A stretch of 64,000 nt of DNA from Sphingopyxis sp. H073. Its GTDB lineage: Bacteria > Pseudomonadota > Alphaproteobacteria > Sphingomonadales > Sphingomonadaceae. Below, piece by piece: positions 16,628-26,003 of the stretch. A program made the position numbers and the translations under genes. The notes beneath the pieces were generated by a model, which ran no database searches, was not told where the DNA came from, and was given only the letters and a program-made list of their open reading frames with translations. The stretch covers positions 226,001 through 290,000 of the forward strand of contig NZ_LNSG01000006.1 in assembly GCF_001468395.1 (NCBI RefSeq), written 5' to 3'. The first letter of the stretch is position 1, and every line of letters starts with the position of its first letter.

Positions 16628-19423
16628 ATGACGTCCTTCTCTTCCACTCCGGTCAAGGCTGTCCTTGGCCCCACCAACACCGGCAAAACCCATTTGGCGG
16701 TCGAGCGCCTGACCGCCCATGCGAGCGGCATGATCGGCTTCCCGCTGCGCTTGCTGGCGCGCGAGGTTTACGACCGCGTCGTCGCGATCAAGGGCGCGGC
16801 CGAGGTTGCGCTGGTGACGGGCGAGGAGCGCATCATGCCGCCGGGCGCGCGCTACCTGCTCGGGACGATGGAGGCGTTGCCGGTCGACCGCGACGTCGCC
16901 TTCGTCGGCATCGACGAGGTCCAGCTCGGCGCCGATCCCGAGCGCGGCCATGTCTTCACCGACCGCCTTCTGCGGGCACGCGGGCGCGAGGAGACGATGA
17001 TCCTCGGCTCGGCGACGACCAGGGGTCTGGTCCGCAGCCTCGTTCCCGAGGCCGAAATCGTCACGCGCCCGCGTTTCTCGACCTTGAGCTATGCCGGGAC
17101 GTCGAAACTGTCGCGGCTGCCAAAACGATCGGCGATCGTCGCCTTCTCGGCCGAAGAGGTTTACGCGATCGCCGAAATGCTCCGCCGCTTTTCGGGCGGC
17201 GCAGCGGTCGTGATGGGCGCGCTCAGCCCCAAGACGCGCAATGCGCAGGTCGCGATGTTCGAGGCGGGCGAGGTCGACTATCTCGTCGCGACCGATGCGA
17301 TCGGCATGGGGCTCAACCTCGACGTCCAGCATGTCGCCTTCGCAAGCCTGCAGAAATTCGACGGACGCCGGCTTCGCCGCCTGACGATTTCCGAAATGGC
17401 GCAGATCGCAGGGCGCGCGGGTCGCCACCAGCAGGACGGCAGCTTCGGCACCGTCGGCCTGCCGCAGGGCGGCTTCACGCCCGAGGAAATCCTGGCGATC
17501 GAGGGACATCATTTCCCGCCGCTCGCCAGCCTGTTCTGGCGCAACCCGACCCCGCGCTACGACACGCTCGACGTGCTGCTCGCGGATCTTGCGCAGCCGC
17601 CGGGGCAGCCGACATTGCGCCCCGCGCCCGAGGCGGTCGACATCGCGGTCCTGAAGCATCTTGCCGGCGACATGGAAGTGCGGATGCGCGGGAACGAGCC
17701 CGAAGCGGTCGCGCGCCTGTGGGACGTCTGCGGCCTCCCCGATTTCGAGCAATTGGGCGCCGAGCATCACAGCCGTACCGTGCTGAGGCTCTGGCAATGG
17801 CGGACGAGCGGCGACGGGATGATCGATCCCGACTGGTTCGCCAAACGCCTCGCGCGGCTCGACGACACCGACGGCGACATCGACCAGCTCGCGAGCCGCA
17901 TCGCCGCGGTCCGCACGCTCTGTTTCATCGCGCAGCGCGGCGACTGGATCGCGGGCGGCGCCGGATGGACCGAGCGGACGCAGGATCTCGAATCGCGCCT
18001 GTCGGATGCGCTGCACGCCGCGCTCGCCCAGCGTTTCGTCGACCGCCGCCTCGCGCTGCTGATCCGCGACGCGGGGCAGCGTCACGCCTCGCTTCCCGTC
18101 GCGGTCGCCGTCGACGGCACCGTCGCGGTCGACGGCGAGCCGATCGGCACGCTCAAGGGTTTTTCGTTCAAGGTCGATGCGCGGGCGCGGGCAAGCGACC
18201 ACCGCCTGCTCCTTGCCGCGGCGGAAAAGCATCTGCGCAGCGAACTCGCGCGCCGCGCCGCGACCTTGGCCGCAGGCGAGGATAATGCGCTGTCGCTCGT
18301 CAGCGAAGCCGGCGGCGCGCCGCGCCTCGCCTGGCACGGACACATCGTCGCGACGCTCGCGCGCGGGCCGACGCTCGTCCAGCCCGCGATCCAGATCGAC
18401 GCATCGCTGCGCCGCCTCGAGCCGCAGCAGGTTCAGGCGATCTCGGAGCGGTTGCAGATTTTCGTCGCGCAGCAGCTTGCGCGCCACGCGGGGCCGCTCG
18501 CCACGATGGGAGAAGCCGCGGGCGACCTCTTCACCCCGCCGCGCGTCCGCGCGCTGCTCGCCGCGCTCGTCGATGGCGGCGGCACCGTCCCGCGCGCCTC
18601 GGTCGAAGCGCAGCTCGAGGTGATGAGCGCCGAAGAGCGGCCGCAGCTCCGCAAGCTCGGCCTGACCATCGGCTCGCTCGACATCTTTCACCACCAGCTT
18701 CTGAAGCCCGAGGCGGTGCGCTGGCGCGCCGCGCTGCTCGCAGCGCAGCAGGGCGAGAGCGTGCCCGCCCTGCCGCCGCAGGGCGCGGTGCTGCAAAAGA
18801 CCGGCAGCCACACCGGGCTGCGCATCGCCGGCTTCCGCCGCTGCGCCGCGGGCTGGCTGCGCATCGACATGGCCGAGCGGCTCGCGCGTCAGGCGCACGC
18901 CGCGCGCATCCAGGCGGCGGCGATCCCCGGCAAGGCGCGTGCGGGCGACGACGACCATCATGACGGGCATCATGCCGACGACGGCCATGACGCCACCGCC
19001 GCCTCGCCGCCGGGGTTCGCGATCGACCCCGCGCTCGCCACCTCGCTAGGCCTCGACGAGGAGACGCGCCGCGCCCTGCTGCAAAGCTTCGGCTTCCGCA
19101 CCGTCGGCGACCCGGCGCTGCAACGCTGGCGCTGGGCGGGGCTCAAGCATCCCGACAAGCGTCAGCGCCGCAAGCATGGTAAGGAACAACCGCACGAAAA
19201 CACCGCCGCCGCCAAGGGTAAGGCAGAGCGCTCGCACGCCAAGCAGGCCAGCGGCCGGCGACCGAAGCATGGCCAGAAGCCCGGTCAGAAGCATGGAATC
19301 CCGGCCCCCGCCAACGCCGCGCCGCGCTCGCCGCGCCCCGACCGCCCGCAACGGCGCGGCCCGTCGCCGCACAGCCCGTTCGCGGGCCTCGCCGCGCTGC
19401 TCGCCGACGTGCGCAAGGATTGA
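16628..19423 (+). CDS. SUV3-like superfamily 2 RNA helicase
   Basis: Helicase resembling mitochondrial SUV3, which unwinds RNA for decay; a role in RNA turnover is inferred. 931 residues. Walker A is GPTNTGKT (~14-21), the Walker B-like box is DEVQ (~95), then SATT, TDAIGMGLNLD and QIAGRAGR. A long all-alpha C-terminal region follows. Near residue 772 there is a His/Asp-rich patch (DDDHHDGHHADDGHD), and the tail from ~840 is Lys/Arg/Pro-rich. The ATG at 16628 is used; 32 more codons upstream are open. The S4-domain gene begins 10 bases after the stop. Confidence 0.9.
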   Translation: MTSFSSTPVKAVLGPTNTGKTHLAVERLTAHASGMIGFPLRLLAREVYDRVVAIKGAAEVALVTGEERIMPPGARYLLGTMEALPVDRDVAFVGIDEVQLGADPERGHVFTDRLLRARGREETMILGSATTRGLVRSLVPEAEIVTRPRFSTLSYAGTSKLSRLPKRSAIVAFSAEEVYAIAEMLRRFSGGAAVVMGALSPKTRNAQVAMFEAGEVDYLVATDAIGMGLNLDVQHVAFASLQKFDGRRLRRLTISEMAQIAGRAGRHQQDGSFGTVGLPQGGFTPEEILAIEGHHFPPLASLFWRNPTPRYDTLDVLLADLAQPPGQPTLRPAPEAVDIAVLKHLAGDMEVRMRGNEPEAVARLWDVCGLPDFEQLGAEHHSRTVLRLWQWRTSGDGMIDPDWFAKRLARLDDTDGDIDQLASRIAAVRTLCFIAQRGDWIAGGAGWTERTQDLESRLSDALHAALAQRFVDRRLALLIRDAGQRHASLPVAVAVDGTVAVDGEPIGTLKGFSFKVDARARASDHRLLLAAAEKHLRSELARRAATLAAGEDNALSLVSEAGGAPRLAWHGHIVATLARGPTLVQPAIQIDASLRRLEPQQVQAISERLQIFVAQQLARHAGPLATMGEAAGDLFTPPRVRALLAALVDGGGTVPRASVEAQLEVMSAEERPQLRKLGLTIGSLDIFHHQLLKPEAVRWRAALLAAQQGESVPALPPQGAVLQKTGSHTGLRIAGFRRCAAGWLRIDMAERLARQAHAARIQAAAIPGKARAGDDDHHDGHHADDGHDATAASPPGFAIDPALATSLGLDEETRRALLQSFGFRTVGDPALQRWRWAGLKHPDKRQRRKHGKEQPHENTAAAKGKAERSHAKQASGRRPKHGQKPGQKHGIPAPANAAPRSPRPDRPQRRGPSPHSPFAGLAALLADVRKD

Positions 19424-19433
19424 CGGCGCGCCG

Positions 19434-19733
19434 ATGGCCAGTCCCGGCGCCGCAGGAAGCATCCGGCTCGACAAGCTGCTCTGGTATCTGCGCTTCGCGC
19501 GCTCGCGCAGCATCGCGCAGGCGATGGTGACGGCGGGACATATCCGCCTCGACGGCCGCCGCATCACCCGCCCCTCGGCCGCGGTCCATGCCGGTGCAAC
19601 GCTGGTGCTGCCGGTCGGCGAGCGCATCGAGGTGATCCGCCTCCTCACCCTCCCCGGGCGCCGCGGCCCCGCGCCCGAAGCGCAGGCCTGCTATATCCGG
19701 CTCGATGCCGGAGCACCCGTCGCCTCCATCTGA
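19434..19733 (+). CDS. S4-domain RNA-binding protein (Hsp15-like)
   Basis: Small RNA-binding protein. 99 residues with an S4 domain (IRLDKLLWYLRFARSRSIAQ, then GHIRLDGRRI). E. coli Hsp15 of this type rescues stalled 50S-nascent chain complexes; whether that holds here is unknown. The ATG at 19434 lies 10 bases after the helicase stop, so the two are probably cotranscribed and may act together on RNA. Confidence 0.9.
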   Translation: MASPGAAGSIRLDKLLWYLRFARSRSIAQAMVTAGHIRLDGRRITRPSAAVHAGATLVLPVGERIEVIRLLTLPGRRGPAPEAQACYIRLDAGAPVASI

Positions 19734-19788
19734 GCTATCGGCGGCGAAGGAAAAGCTGTCGCCCGAAACCGGCGCCGTTGGCCTACAG

Positions 19789-19806
19789 AATGAGAGTGAT
19801 TCGCAA
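19789..19806. promoter_or_regulatory. Candidate Fur-type iron box upstream of fdxA
   Basis: The 18-mer AATGAGAGTGATTCGCAA resembles the classical iron box AATGAGAATCATTCGCAA at 16 of 18 positions (reference written from memory). It lies just upstream of a possible promoter, TTGACG at 19820 and ATAGAG at 19843 with 17 bases between. Iron control of fdxA is inferred. Confidence 0.4.
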
Positions 19807-19906
19807 CTGTCGCTTTGCGTTGACGCGCCGCGTTCGCGCGGCATAGAGGCGGGTCGAACGATCATCCGGACGGCAAGGGTGCCGCCGGCCAAGGGAGCAA
19901 AAGCCC

Positions 19907-20245
19907 ATGACCTATGTTGTGACGGACGCCTGCATCCGGTGCAAATATATGGACTGCGTCGAGGTCTGCCCCGTCGACTGTTTCTATGAGGGCGAGAATA
20001 TGCTCGTCATCAATCCGAACGAGTGCATCGACTGCGGCGTGTGCGAACCCGAATGCCCCGCCGAAGCGATCCTGCCCGACACCGAAAGCGGTCTCGAAAA
20101 GTGGCTCGAAGTGAACAGCAAGTTCAGCGCCGAATGGCCGAACATCACGGTCAAGAAGGACAGCCCCGCCGACGCCGACGAATGGAAGGGCGTCGAGGGC
20201 AAGTACGAGAACCATTTCTCCGCCGAGCCCGGCGAAGGCGACTGA
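19907..20245 (+). CDS. fdxA: 7Fe ferredoxin FdxA
   Basis: Small cytoplasmic electron carrier with one [3Fe-4S] and one [4Fe-4S] cluster. 112 residues. Cluster cysteines are visible in [18 protein letters not shown] and [12 protein letters not shown], followed by the usual ~60-residue acidic C-terminal extension. The ATG follows AAGGGAG. The genes before it encode RNA-binding proteins, an arrangement I recall from other alphaproteobacteria, but it has its own promoter region with a candidate iron box. Confidence 0.97.
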   Translation: MTYVVTDACIRCKYMDCVEVCPVDCFYEGENMLVINPNECIDCGVCEPECPAEAILPDTESGLEKWLEVNSKFSAEWPNITVKKDSPADADEWKGVEGKYENHFSAEPGEGD

Positions 20246-20270
20246 TCGCCGCACCGGCGGCAAGGCAAAA

Positions 20271-20302
20271 GGGGCGGGTCATTCCCGCCTCTTTTCTTTT
20301 TC
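20271..20302 (+). terminator. Rho-independent terminator of fdxA
   Basis: GGGGCGGG, short loop, CCCGCCTC, then TTTTCTTTTTC. It starts 26 bases after the fdxA stop. Confidence 0.8.
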
Positions 20303-20645
20303 GGGTTGGTGTCCCGCGCTCCCTTTTGGTCAATTGCGGACGCTCAGAATATCGTCACCCTGAACTTGTTTCAAGGTCCATGGTCTGCCGTTTCCTTCAG
20401 CGCGGCATAGAATTAGAGCGCCGGCCATGGATGCTGAAACAGCGAGGCCATCGCCGCAGCCAGCATGACGAGCAGGTAAAGACAGCTCCGCACCCCGCAG
20501 CCGACATAGAGGCGGCACACCGTAATCCGTGCCCCAACAATTTGCCCCCTTGAAACGCTCCGTCTTGCCGCCGATGTAGGGCGACGGAGGGGCAGCCCGC
20601 CGGTCCTCGGCGCGGCAACCCGATAAATGTAAGGACTTAATCCCG
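20303..20645. other. Non-coding region upstream of clpP
   Basis: About 340 bases without a supportable gene. The first half holds family B repeat copy 1 (20352-20441). The second half leads into clpP, whose ribosome site is TAAGGA before the ATG. Several short frames are open here but none has a recognisable protein. Confidence 0.5.
20352..20441. repeat. Palindromic repeat family B, copy 1
   Basis: Left arm GTCACCCTGAACTTGTTTCA, then a loop beginning GGTCCATGGTCTGCCG, then a decayed right arm (CCATGGATGCTGAAACAGC). The left arm and loop are nearly identical over about 50 bases to copy 2 at 25831, in the same orientation. Confidence 0.85.
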
Positions 20646-21296
20646 ATGATCGATCCGCTGGCCGCCCTTGTTCCCGTCGTCGTCGAACAGACGAGTCGCG
20701 GCGAACGCAGCTTCGACATTTTCTCGCGCCTGCTGCGCGAACGGATCGTTTTCGTCACCGGCGAGGTCGAGGACAATATGGCCTCGCTGATCGTCGCACA
20801 GCTCTTGTTCCTCGAATCGGAAAATCCGAAGAAGGACATCTATATGTATATCAACTCGCCGGGCGGCGTCGTCACGGCGGGCATGGCGATCCACGACACG
20901 ATGCAATATATCCGTCCGCGCGTCGGCACGGTGTGCATCGGCCAGGCCGCCTCGATGGGCAGCTTCCTGCTCGCGGCGGGCGAGCCCGGGATGCGCGTCG
21001 CGCTGACCAATGCGCGCGTGATGATCCACCAGCCGTCGGGCGGCGCGCGCGGCATGGCATCGGACATCGAGATCCAGGCCAAGGAAATCCTGCGCATCCG
21101 CAAGCGGATGAACGACCTCTATGTCAAATATACCGGCAAGTCGCTGAAAGAGATCGAGAAGGCGATGGACCGCGACACCTTCCTCGAGGCCGACGAAGCC
21201 AAGACCTTCGGCCTCGTCGACCATGTGTACGACCGCCGTCCGGGCCTGCCCGGCGATGAGTCGCCCAAGGAAATCAGCGAAGGCCCGACGCCCTGA
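20646..21296 (+). CDS. clpP: ATP-dependent Clp protease proteolytic subunit
   Basis: Serine protease subunit that forms the 14-mer chamber used with ClpX or ClpA. 216 residues. Catalytic Ser is in [11 protein letters not shown], His in MIHQPSGG, and Asp in the [11 protein letters not shown] region. Processing of a short N-terminal propeptide is likely. clpX follows on the same strand after a 189-base gap that holds a palindrome. Confidence 0.98.
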   Translation: MIDPLAALVPVVVEQTSRGERSFDIFSRLLRERIVFVTGEVEDNMASLIVAQLLFLESENPKKDIYMYINSPGGVVTAGMAIHDTMQYIRPRVGTVCIGQAASMGSFLLAAGEPGMRVALTNARVMIHQPSGGARGMASDIEIQAKEILRIRKRMNDLYVKYTGKSLKEIEKAMDRDTFLEADEAKTFGLVDHVYDRRPGLPGDESPKEISEGPTP

Positions 21297-21400
21297 GCAA
21301 CGCGCGGCGCGCCCGGATCAAGCAACGCAGAACCGTCAGTAACCGCGTTTCTTGACGGCTCTTTCGCCGACCTGTGCCAGACCGGACATTGTACCCATGT

Positions 21401-21428
21401 CACCCAATTGCCATATTGTAATTGGGTG
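21401..21428. promoter_or_regulatory. Perfect 9-base inverted repeat upstream of clpX
   Basis: CACCCAATT, 10-base spacer, AATTGGGTG. It lies about 60 bases before the clpX start. No run of T follows, so it looks more like a protein-binding operator than a terminator. The binding protein is unknown. Confidence 0.45.
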
Positions 21429-21485
21429 GCCGGGGATTAGGATAAAGGAATCGGCGCCCCATTTGGGTCCGCCAGAGGATATTAT

Positions 21486-22754
21486 ATGACCAAATTGAGC
21501 GGCTCGGACAGCAAGAGCACTCTTTACTGCTCCTTCTGCGGCAAGTCGCAGCACGAAGTCCGCAAGCTGATTGCCGGACCGACCGTGTTCATCTGCGACG
21601 AATGCGTCGAGCTTTGCAACGACATCATCCGCGAAGAGATCAAGGGCGGGGTCGCCGCGCGCAAGGACGGCGCGGTACCGACGCCGCTGGAAATCTGCCA
21701 GCATCTCGACGCCTATGTGATCGGCCAGAACAAGGCCAAGCGCGTGCTGTCGGTCGCGGTCCACAACCATTACAAGCGCCTCGCCAACTCGGGTCGCGGC
21801 GAAGACGTCGAACTCGCGAAGTCGAACATCCTGCTCGTCGGCCCGACGGGCAGCGGCAAGACCCTGCTCGCGCAGACGCTCGCGCGTTTTCTCGACGTGC
21901 CCTTCACGATGGCCGACGCGACGACGCTCACCGAGGCGGGCTATGTCGGCGAGGATGTCGAGAATATCATCCTGAAGCTGCTCCAGGCCAGCGACTATAA
22001 TGTCGAAAAGGCGCAGCGCGGCATCGTCTATATCGACGAGATCGACAAGATCAGCCGCAAGGCCGAAAACCCGTCGATCACCCGCGACGTGTCGGGCGAA
22101 GGCGTGCAGCAGGCGCTGCTCAAGCTGATGGAAGGCACGACCGCCAGCGTTCCGCCGCAGGGCGGCCGCAAGCATCCGCAGCAGGAATTCCTGCAGGTCG
22201 ACACGACGAACATCCTGTTCATCGCCGGCGGCGCCTTCGCCGGCCTCGAAAAGATCATCGGCGACCGCCTGCAGGGCAAGTCGATCGGTTTCGGCGCGCA
22301 TGTCGCCGGGCCCGACGAACGCCGCGCGGGCGAGGTGCTGAAGAATATCGAGCCCGAGGATCTGCTGAAGTTCGGCCTGATCCCCGAATTCGTCGGCCGC
22401 CTGCCGGTCATCGCGACGCTCGAGGATCTCGACATCGACGCGCTGGTCAAGATTCTGGGCGAGCCCAAGAACGCGCTGGTCAAGCAGTATAAGAAGCTGT
22501 TCGACCTCGAGGAAGTGTCGCTGACCTTCACCGACGATGCGCTCATCGCGGTCGCGAAAAAGGCGATCGAACGCAAGACCGGCGCGCGCGGCCTCCGCTC
22601 GATCGTCGAGGCGATCCTGCTCGACACGATGTTCGACCTGCCCGACCTCACCGACGTCGTCGAGATCGTCGTCGACAAGGACGTCGTCGAAGGCCGCAAG
22701 GATCCGGTGCGCGTCTATGCCGACAAGGCAAAGGAAGCCGGCGACGCCGCCTGA
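21486..22754 (+). CDS. clpX: ATP-dependent Clp protease ATPase subunit ClpX
   Basis: AAA+ unfoldase that feeds substrates to ClpP. 422 residues. An N-terminal C4 zinc domain (CSFCGKSQ and CDECVELC), Walker [13 protein letters not shown], Walker B IDEIDK, the RKHPQQEF pore-region and sensor [10 protein letters not shown] are all present. Its gap from clpP contains a palindrome, so it may be transcribed separately in part. A strong terminator follows. Confidence 0.98.
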   Translation: MTKLSGSDSKSTLYCSFCGKSQHEVRKLIAGPTVFICDECVELCNDIIREEIKGGVAARKDGAVPTPLEICQHLDAYVIGQNKAKRVLSVAVHNHYKRLANSGRGEDVELAKSNILLVGPTGSGKTLLAQTLARFLDVPFTMADATTLTEAGYVGEDVENIILKLLQASDYNVEKAQRGIVYIDEIDKISRKAENPSITRDVSGEGVQQALLKLMEGTTASVPPQGGRKHPQQEFLQVDTTNILFIAGGAFAGLEKIIGDRLQGKSIGFGAHVAGPDERRAGEVLKNIEPEDLLKFGLIPEFVGRLPVIATLEDLDIDALVKILGEPKNALVKQYKKLFDLEEVSLTFTDDALIAVAKKAIERKTGARGLRSIVEAILLDTMFDLPDLTDVVEIVVDKDVVEGRKDPVRVYADKAKEAGDAA

Positions 22755-22781
22755 GTCGCGACCGCCTTTTCCGGACATGAC

Positions 22782-22815
22782 GGGGTGCCGCGCGCAATGC
22801 GCGGCGCCCCTTTTT
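22782..22815 (+). terminator. Rho-independent terminator of clpX
   Basis: GGGGTGCCGCGC, loop, GCGCGGCGCCCC, then TTTTT. The 12-base stem is close to perfect. Confidence 0.85.
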
Positions 22816-22937
22816 GTTGCATTGCAGCAACAGTTCGCCAAAAAAAAGCCGCTCACCCTGTGGATAGTTTGGCTTGGGTCACGAAAATTCGCGCTTTTTT
22901 AGCCTTTCACCGGCCGCGCCTCCCCTCCCGGCTTGCA

Positions 22938-22967
22938 CTGTCACAATTGCTGTCACAATCGTGCCAC
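22938..22967 (+). promoter_or_regulatory. Three direct repeats upstream of the TonB receptor (PHO-box-like)
   Basis: CTGTCAC at 22938 and 22950, and GTGCCAC at 22961, so the spacing is 12 then 11 bases. This resembles the 11-base periodic CTGTCAT repeats bound by PhoB, though the first spacing is off by one. It ends 84 bases before the receptor start. Phosphate control is inference. Confidence 0.35.
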
Positions 22968-23050
22968 ATGCGGGCTTCAGGGGCGCTCGCAGGTCAGGGG
23001 CGCCCTTTGTCGCGCGTCTGCCGAACGCACCACCAAGGGGACATCCTGAA

Positions 23051-25738
23051 ATGAAATTCCGCCATACGCTCGCCGCCAGCGCCGCGCTGATTCCGGTCGC
23101 GCTGCTCTCCACCCCGGCTTTCGCCCAGTCGACCGGTTCGCAGGACTTCGAAAACGAAATCGTGGTCACTGGCACGGCCACCAACCGCGGCGTCGCCGGC
23201 GTCCAGACGCCCGACACCACCAAAGCGAAAGCCGTCCTGACGCAGGAGTTCATCGAACGCCAGGCGCCCGGCCAGACGATCAACGACATCATCAACCAGC
23301 TTCCGGGCGTCAGCTTCCAGAACAACGACCCCTTCGGCTCGGCGGGCGGCAAATTGTCGATCCGCGGCTTCGACAACACCCGCATCAACCAGACGTTCGA
23401 TGGTATTCCGCTGAACGACTCGGGTAACTATGCGCTCTATTCGAACCAGCAACTCGACCCCGAGCTGATCGAGCAGGTCAACGTCAACCTCGGCTCGACC
23501 GACGTCGACAGCCCGACCGCCGCGGCCTCTGGTTCGACCGTCAACTATCGCACGCGCACGCCGGGCGAAGAGTTCGGCGTCAAGCTGGTCGGCTCGGCCG
23601 GCGACTTTGGCTTCTTCCGCATCTTCGGCATGATCGACAGCGGCGTCCTGACCCCTTGGGGCACGCGCCTGTTCATCTCGGCAAGCAACGCAGAGAATGA
23701 CACGGTGTTCGGCAACGAAGACCAGCCGGCCTACGCCGCGACGCCGACCACGGCAGCGCGCGCTGCGATCGATTCGCGCACCGGCAAGATCCACAAGCAG
23801 CAGTATAACGCCAAGCTTTATCAGCCGATCGGCGATGACGGCGACTTCGTTGCGATCTCTGGCCACTACAACCAGAACCGCAACAATTTCTTCGGTTCGG
23901 TCGGCCTTCGCGACGTCCATAACATCGCGTCGAACTTCGTCCCGAACATCTTCCCGCAGAGCAAGGACGACCGTGACTATGGCATCGCCAAGTGCACGAT
24001 CAACTCGGCCGCGCGCCCGGGTCAGGCAGACGTTGCCAACAGCTGCGGCTCGACGTTCGACGAGCGGTACAACCCCTCGAATACCGGCAATATCCGCGTC
24101 AACTCGCGCTTCACGCTGGCGCAGGGCCTCGTCCTGACGGTCGACCCCAGCTTCCAATATGTGAAGGCGAACGGCGGCGGCACGGTCGTCGGCCAGGAAG
24201 CGCGCCGCGACGTCAACCCGACCGGCGGCGCCGCAAACTGCAACACCACGCCGAACAGCGCGACGGTGAGCTGCCAGATGGGCTATATCGGCGGCACTCC
24301 CTATTATGGCCGCGATCTCAACGGCGACGGCGACCTGCTCGACACCGTCCGCGTCCTCGCGCCCAGCCAGACGCAGACCCGTCGCTACGGCGTCATCGCC
24401 GGTCTGCGCTATGAGCTGAACGACGAACACACGTTCCGCGTGTTCTACAGCCTCGACCGCGCACGCCACCGCCAGACCGGCGAAACGGGTTTCCTGCAGG
24501 CCAATGGCAAGCCCTTCGACGTCTTCCCGGTCAACGACCCGCTGGCCGATGCGTCGGGCAACGTCCTGCAGAAGCGCGACCGCAAGTCGATCGCGACGCT
24601 GAACCTCGTCGGCGGCGAATATCGCGGCGAATTCGGCGCCCTGACCGTGCAGGTCGGCGGTTCGTACAAGATGTTTAAGCGCGACCTGAACAACTATTGC
24701 GCGACCTCGAGCGCGACCGGCTTCGTCGAATGCTTCGGCACGAACACCGCTGGCCTGCAGGCCTGGCTGGCAGCGAACCCGACCGTCACCATCGCCCCTG
24801 GCGTCACCGCGCCGGTGCAGGGTCCGCAGCAGCGCATCCGCAAGTATAACAAGTTCACGCCGAACGTCGGCCTGACCTTCGACGCGACGGGCGACATCAG
24901 CATCTTCGCCAACTATTCGAAAGGCGTTCAGGTCCCGGGTACGGACAATCTCTACAACGCCTTCTATTTCCCGACGGACACCGATCAGGCGAATCCGAAG
25001 CCCGAAACCACCGACAATTTCGACGTCGGCGTCCGTTACTCGACGAGCAAGGTCCAGGCGCAGATCGGTCCCTGGTACACGATCTTCCACGATCGTCTCG
25101 CTTCGTCGTTCGATCCCGAGACCGAGCGTAACGTTTACCGTAACCTCGGCCGCGTCGACAAATATGGCATCGACGCCAGCGTCTCGTACCGCCCGATCCC
25201 CGAACTCTCGGTCTATGCCTTCGGTTCGTACCTGAAGTCGGAAATCAAGGACAATGTCCGTCTCGGCACGTGCGCCGCGGCCGACGTCGCAGCGGGCTTC
25301 TATGGCTGTACGGCGGTTGGCCAGCAGTCGTTCGCGCTGACCAAGGGCAAGCGCGAATCGGGTTCGCCGACCTACACCTTCGGCGGTCGCGCCCAGGGCC
25401 AGCTCGGCCCGGTCGAACTCGGCGTGCAGGTGAAGCGCACCGGCCCGCGTTACGTCAACGACCAGAACACGCCGCTGTACCAGACGGTCAATGGCGTCGC
25501 CAACACGGTCGTCTATGGTGCGAAGGCGCCGGCCTACACGCTGGTCGATCTCGACGCCCGTCTGAACCTCGACTGGGCGGGCTTCGGCGACAAGGTCTAT
25601 TTCCAGCTCAACGTGTCGAACCTGTTCGACAAGCTCTATGTCGGCGGCTTCGACGGCCAGCTTGCGAACAACTCGGTGCCGTTCGTCCAGATCGGTTCGC
25701 CGCGGACCTTCATCGGCTCGATCGTCGTCGGCTTCTAG
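23051..25738 (+). CDS. TonB-dependent outer-membrane receptor
   Basis: Outer-membrane beta-barrel that imports a ligand with energy from TonB. 895 residues. Signal peptide 1-26 (ends PAFAQ), a TonB box-like EIVVTG, a plug domain (TINDIINQLPGV, SIRGFDNTRINQTFDGIPLND), then a long barrel ending in the outer-membrane signature FIGSIVVGF. The ATG at 23051 is chosen for the signal peptide and an AAGGGG site. No transport partner genes are adjacent; the ligand is unknown, with phosphate-linked control possible from the upstream repeats. Confidence 0.93.
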   Translation: MKFRHTLAASAALIPVALLSTPAFAQSTGSQDFENEIVVTGTATNRGVAGVQTPDTTKAKAVLTQEFIERQAPGQTINDIINQLPGVSFQNNDPFGSAGGKLSIRGFDNTRINQTFDGIPLNDSGNYALYSNQQLDPELIEQVNVNLGSTDVDSPTAAASGSTVNYRTRTPGEEFGVKLVGSAGDFGFFRIFGMIDSGVLTPWGTRLFISASNAENDTVFGNEDQPAYAATPTTAARAAIDSRTGKIHKQQYNAKLYQPIGDDGDFVAISGHYNQNRNNFFGSVGLRDVHNIASNFVPNIFPQSKDDRDYGIAKCTINSAARPGQADVANSCGSTFDERYNPSNTGNIRVNSRFTLAQGLVLTVDPSFQYVKANGGGTVVGQEARRDVNPTGGAANCNTTPNSATVSCQMGYIGGTPYYGRDLNGDGDLLDTVRVLAPSQTQTRRYGVIAGLRYELNDEHTFRVFYSLDRARHRQTGETGFLQANGKPFDVFPVNDPLADASGNVLQKRDRKSIATLNLVGGEYRGEFGALTVQVGGSYKMFKRDLNNYCATSSATGFVECFGTNTAGLQAWLAANPTVTIAPGVTAPVQGPQQRIRKYNKFTPNVGLTFDATGDISIFANYSKGVQVPGTDNLYNAFYFPTDTDQANPKPETTDNFDVGVRYSTSKVQAQIGPWYTIFHDRLASSFDPETERNVYRNLGRVDKYGIDASVSYRPIPELSVYAFGSYLKSEIKDNVRLGTCAAADVAAGFYGCTAVGQQSFALTKGKRESGSPTYTFGGRAQGQLGPVELGVQVKRTGPRYVNDQNTPLYQTVNGVANTVVYGAKAPAYTLVDLDARLNLDWAGFGDKVYFQLNVSNLFDKLYVGGFDGQLANNSVPFVQIGSPRTFIGSIVVGF

Positions 25739-25762
25739 GCCCCAACGAACGACCAGGAAATC

Positions 25763-25796
25763 GGGCGCGGGAGGAAACTCCCGCGCCCTTTTTCTT
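25763..25796 (+). terminator. Rho-independent terminator of the TonB receptor
   Basis: GGGCGCGGGAG, GAAA loop, CTCCCGCGCCC, then TTTTTCTTTT. A textbook 11-base stem. Confidence 0.9.
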
Positions 25797-25830
25797 TTGC
25801 GGCTATCGACCGGAGGTCGACATCTTCCCA

Positions 25831-25933
25831 TCGTCACCCTGAACTTGTTTCAGGGTCCATGGTCTGCCGTTTCCTTCGGCGCGACGCCGGACGAACGCTC
25901 GGTCCATGGATGCTGAAACAAGTTCAGCAGGAC
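25831..25933. repeat. Palindromic repeat family B, copy 2
   Basis: Left arm GTCACCCTGAACTTGTTTCA and right arm TGCTGAAACAAGTTCAGCA around a ~50-base loop. Its left half is nearly identical to copy 1 at 20352, including the loop. It lies between the TonB receptor and sufE, which converge. Confidence 0.88.
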
Positions 25934-26003
25934 GTGAACTGAAAGGCTGGAATCCACCCCGATGCCGCCAAAAGCAGCTCGACCGGCCGGAGCGGCAGGC
26001 GGT

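Noticed and set aside
16073..18988. A 971-codon open frame antisense to the SUV3-like helicase
   Set aside because: No signal or domain, and the plus-strand helicase motifs are unambiguous.
20330..20839. A minus-strand frame across the region before clpP
   Set aside because: It runs through a family B repeat and into clpP antisense; the protein has repeat-derived pieces only.
22994..25837. A 947-codon open frame on the minus strand, antisense to the TonB receptor
   Set aside because: Long antisense frames are expected in GC-rich DNA; composition is Arg/Val/Asp-rich with no domain, and the plus strand has a clear receptor with signal peptide and terminator.
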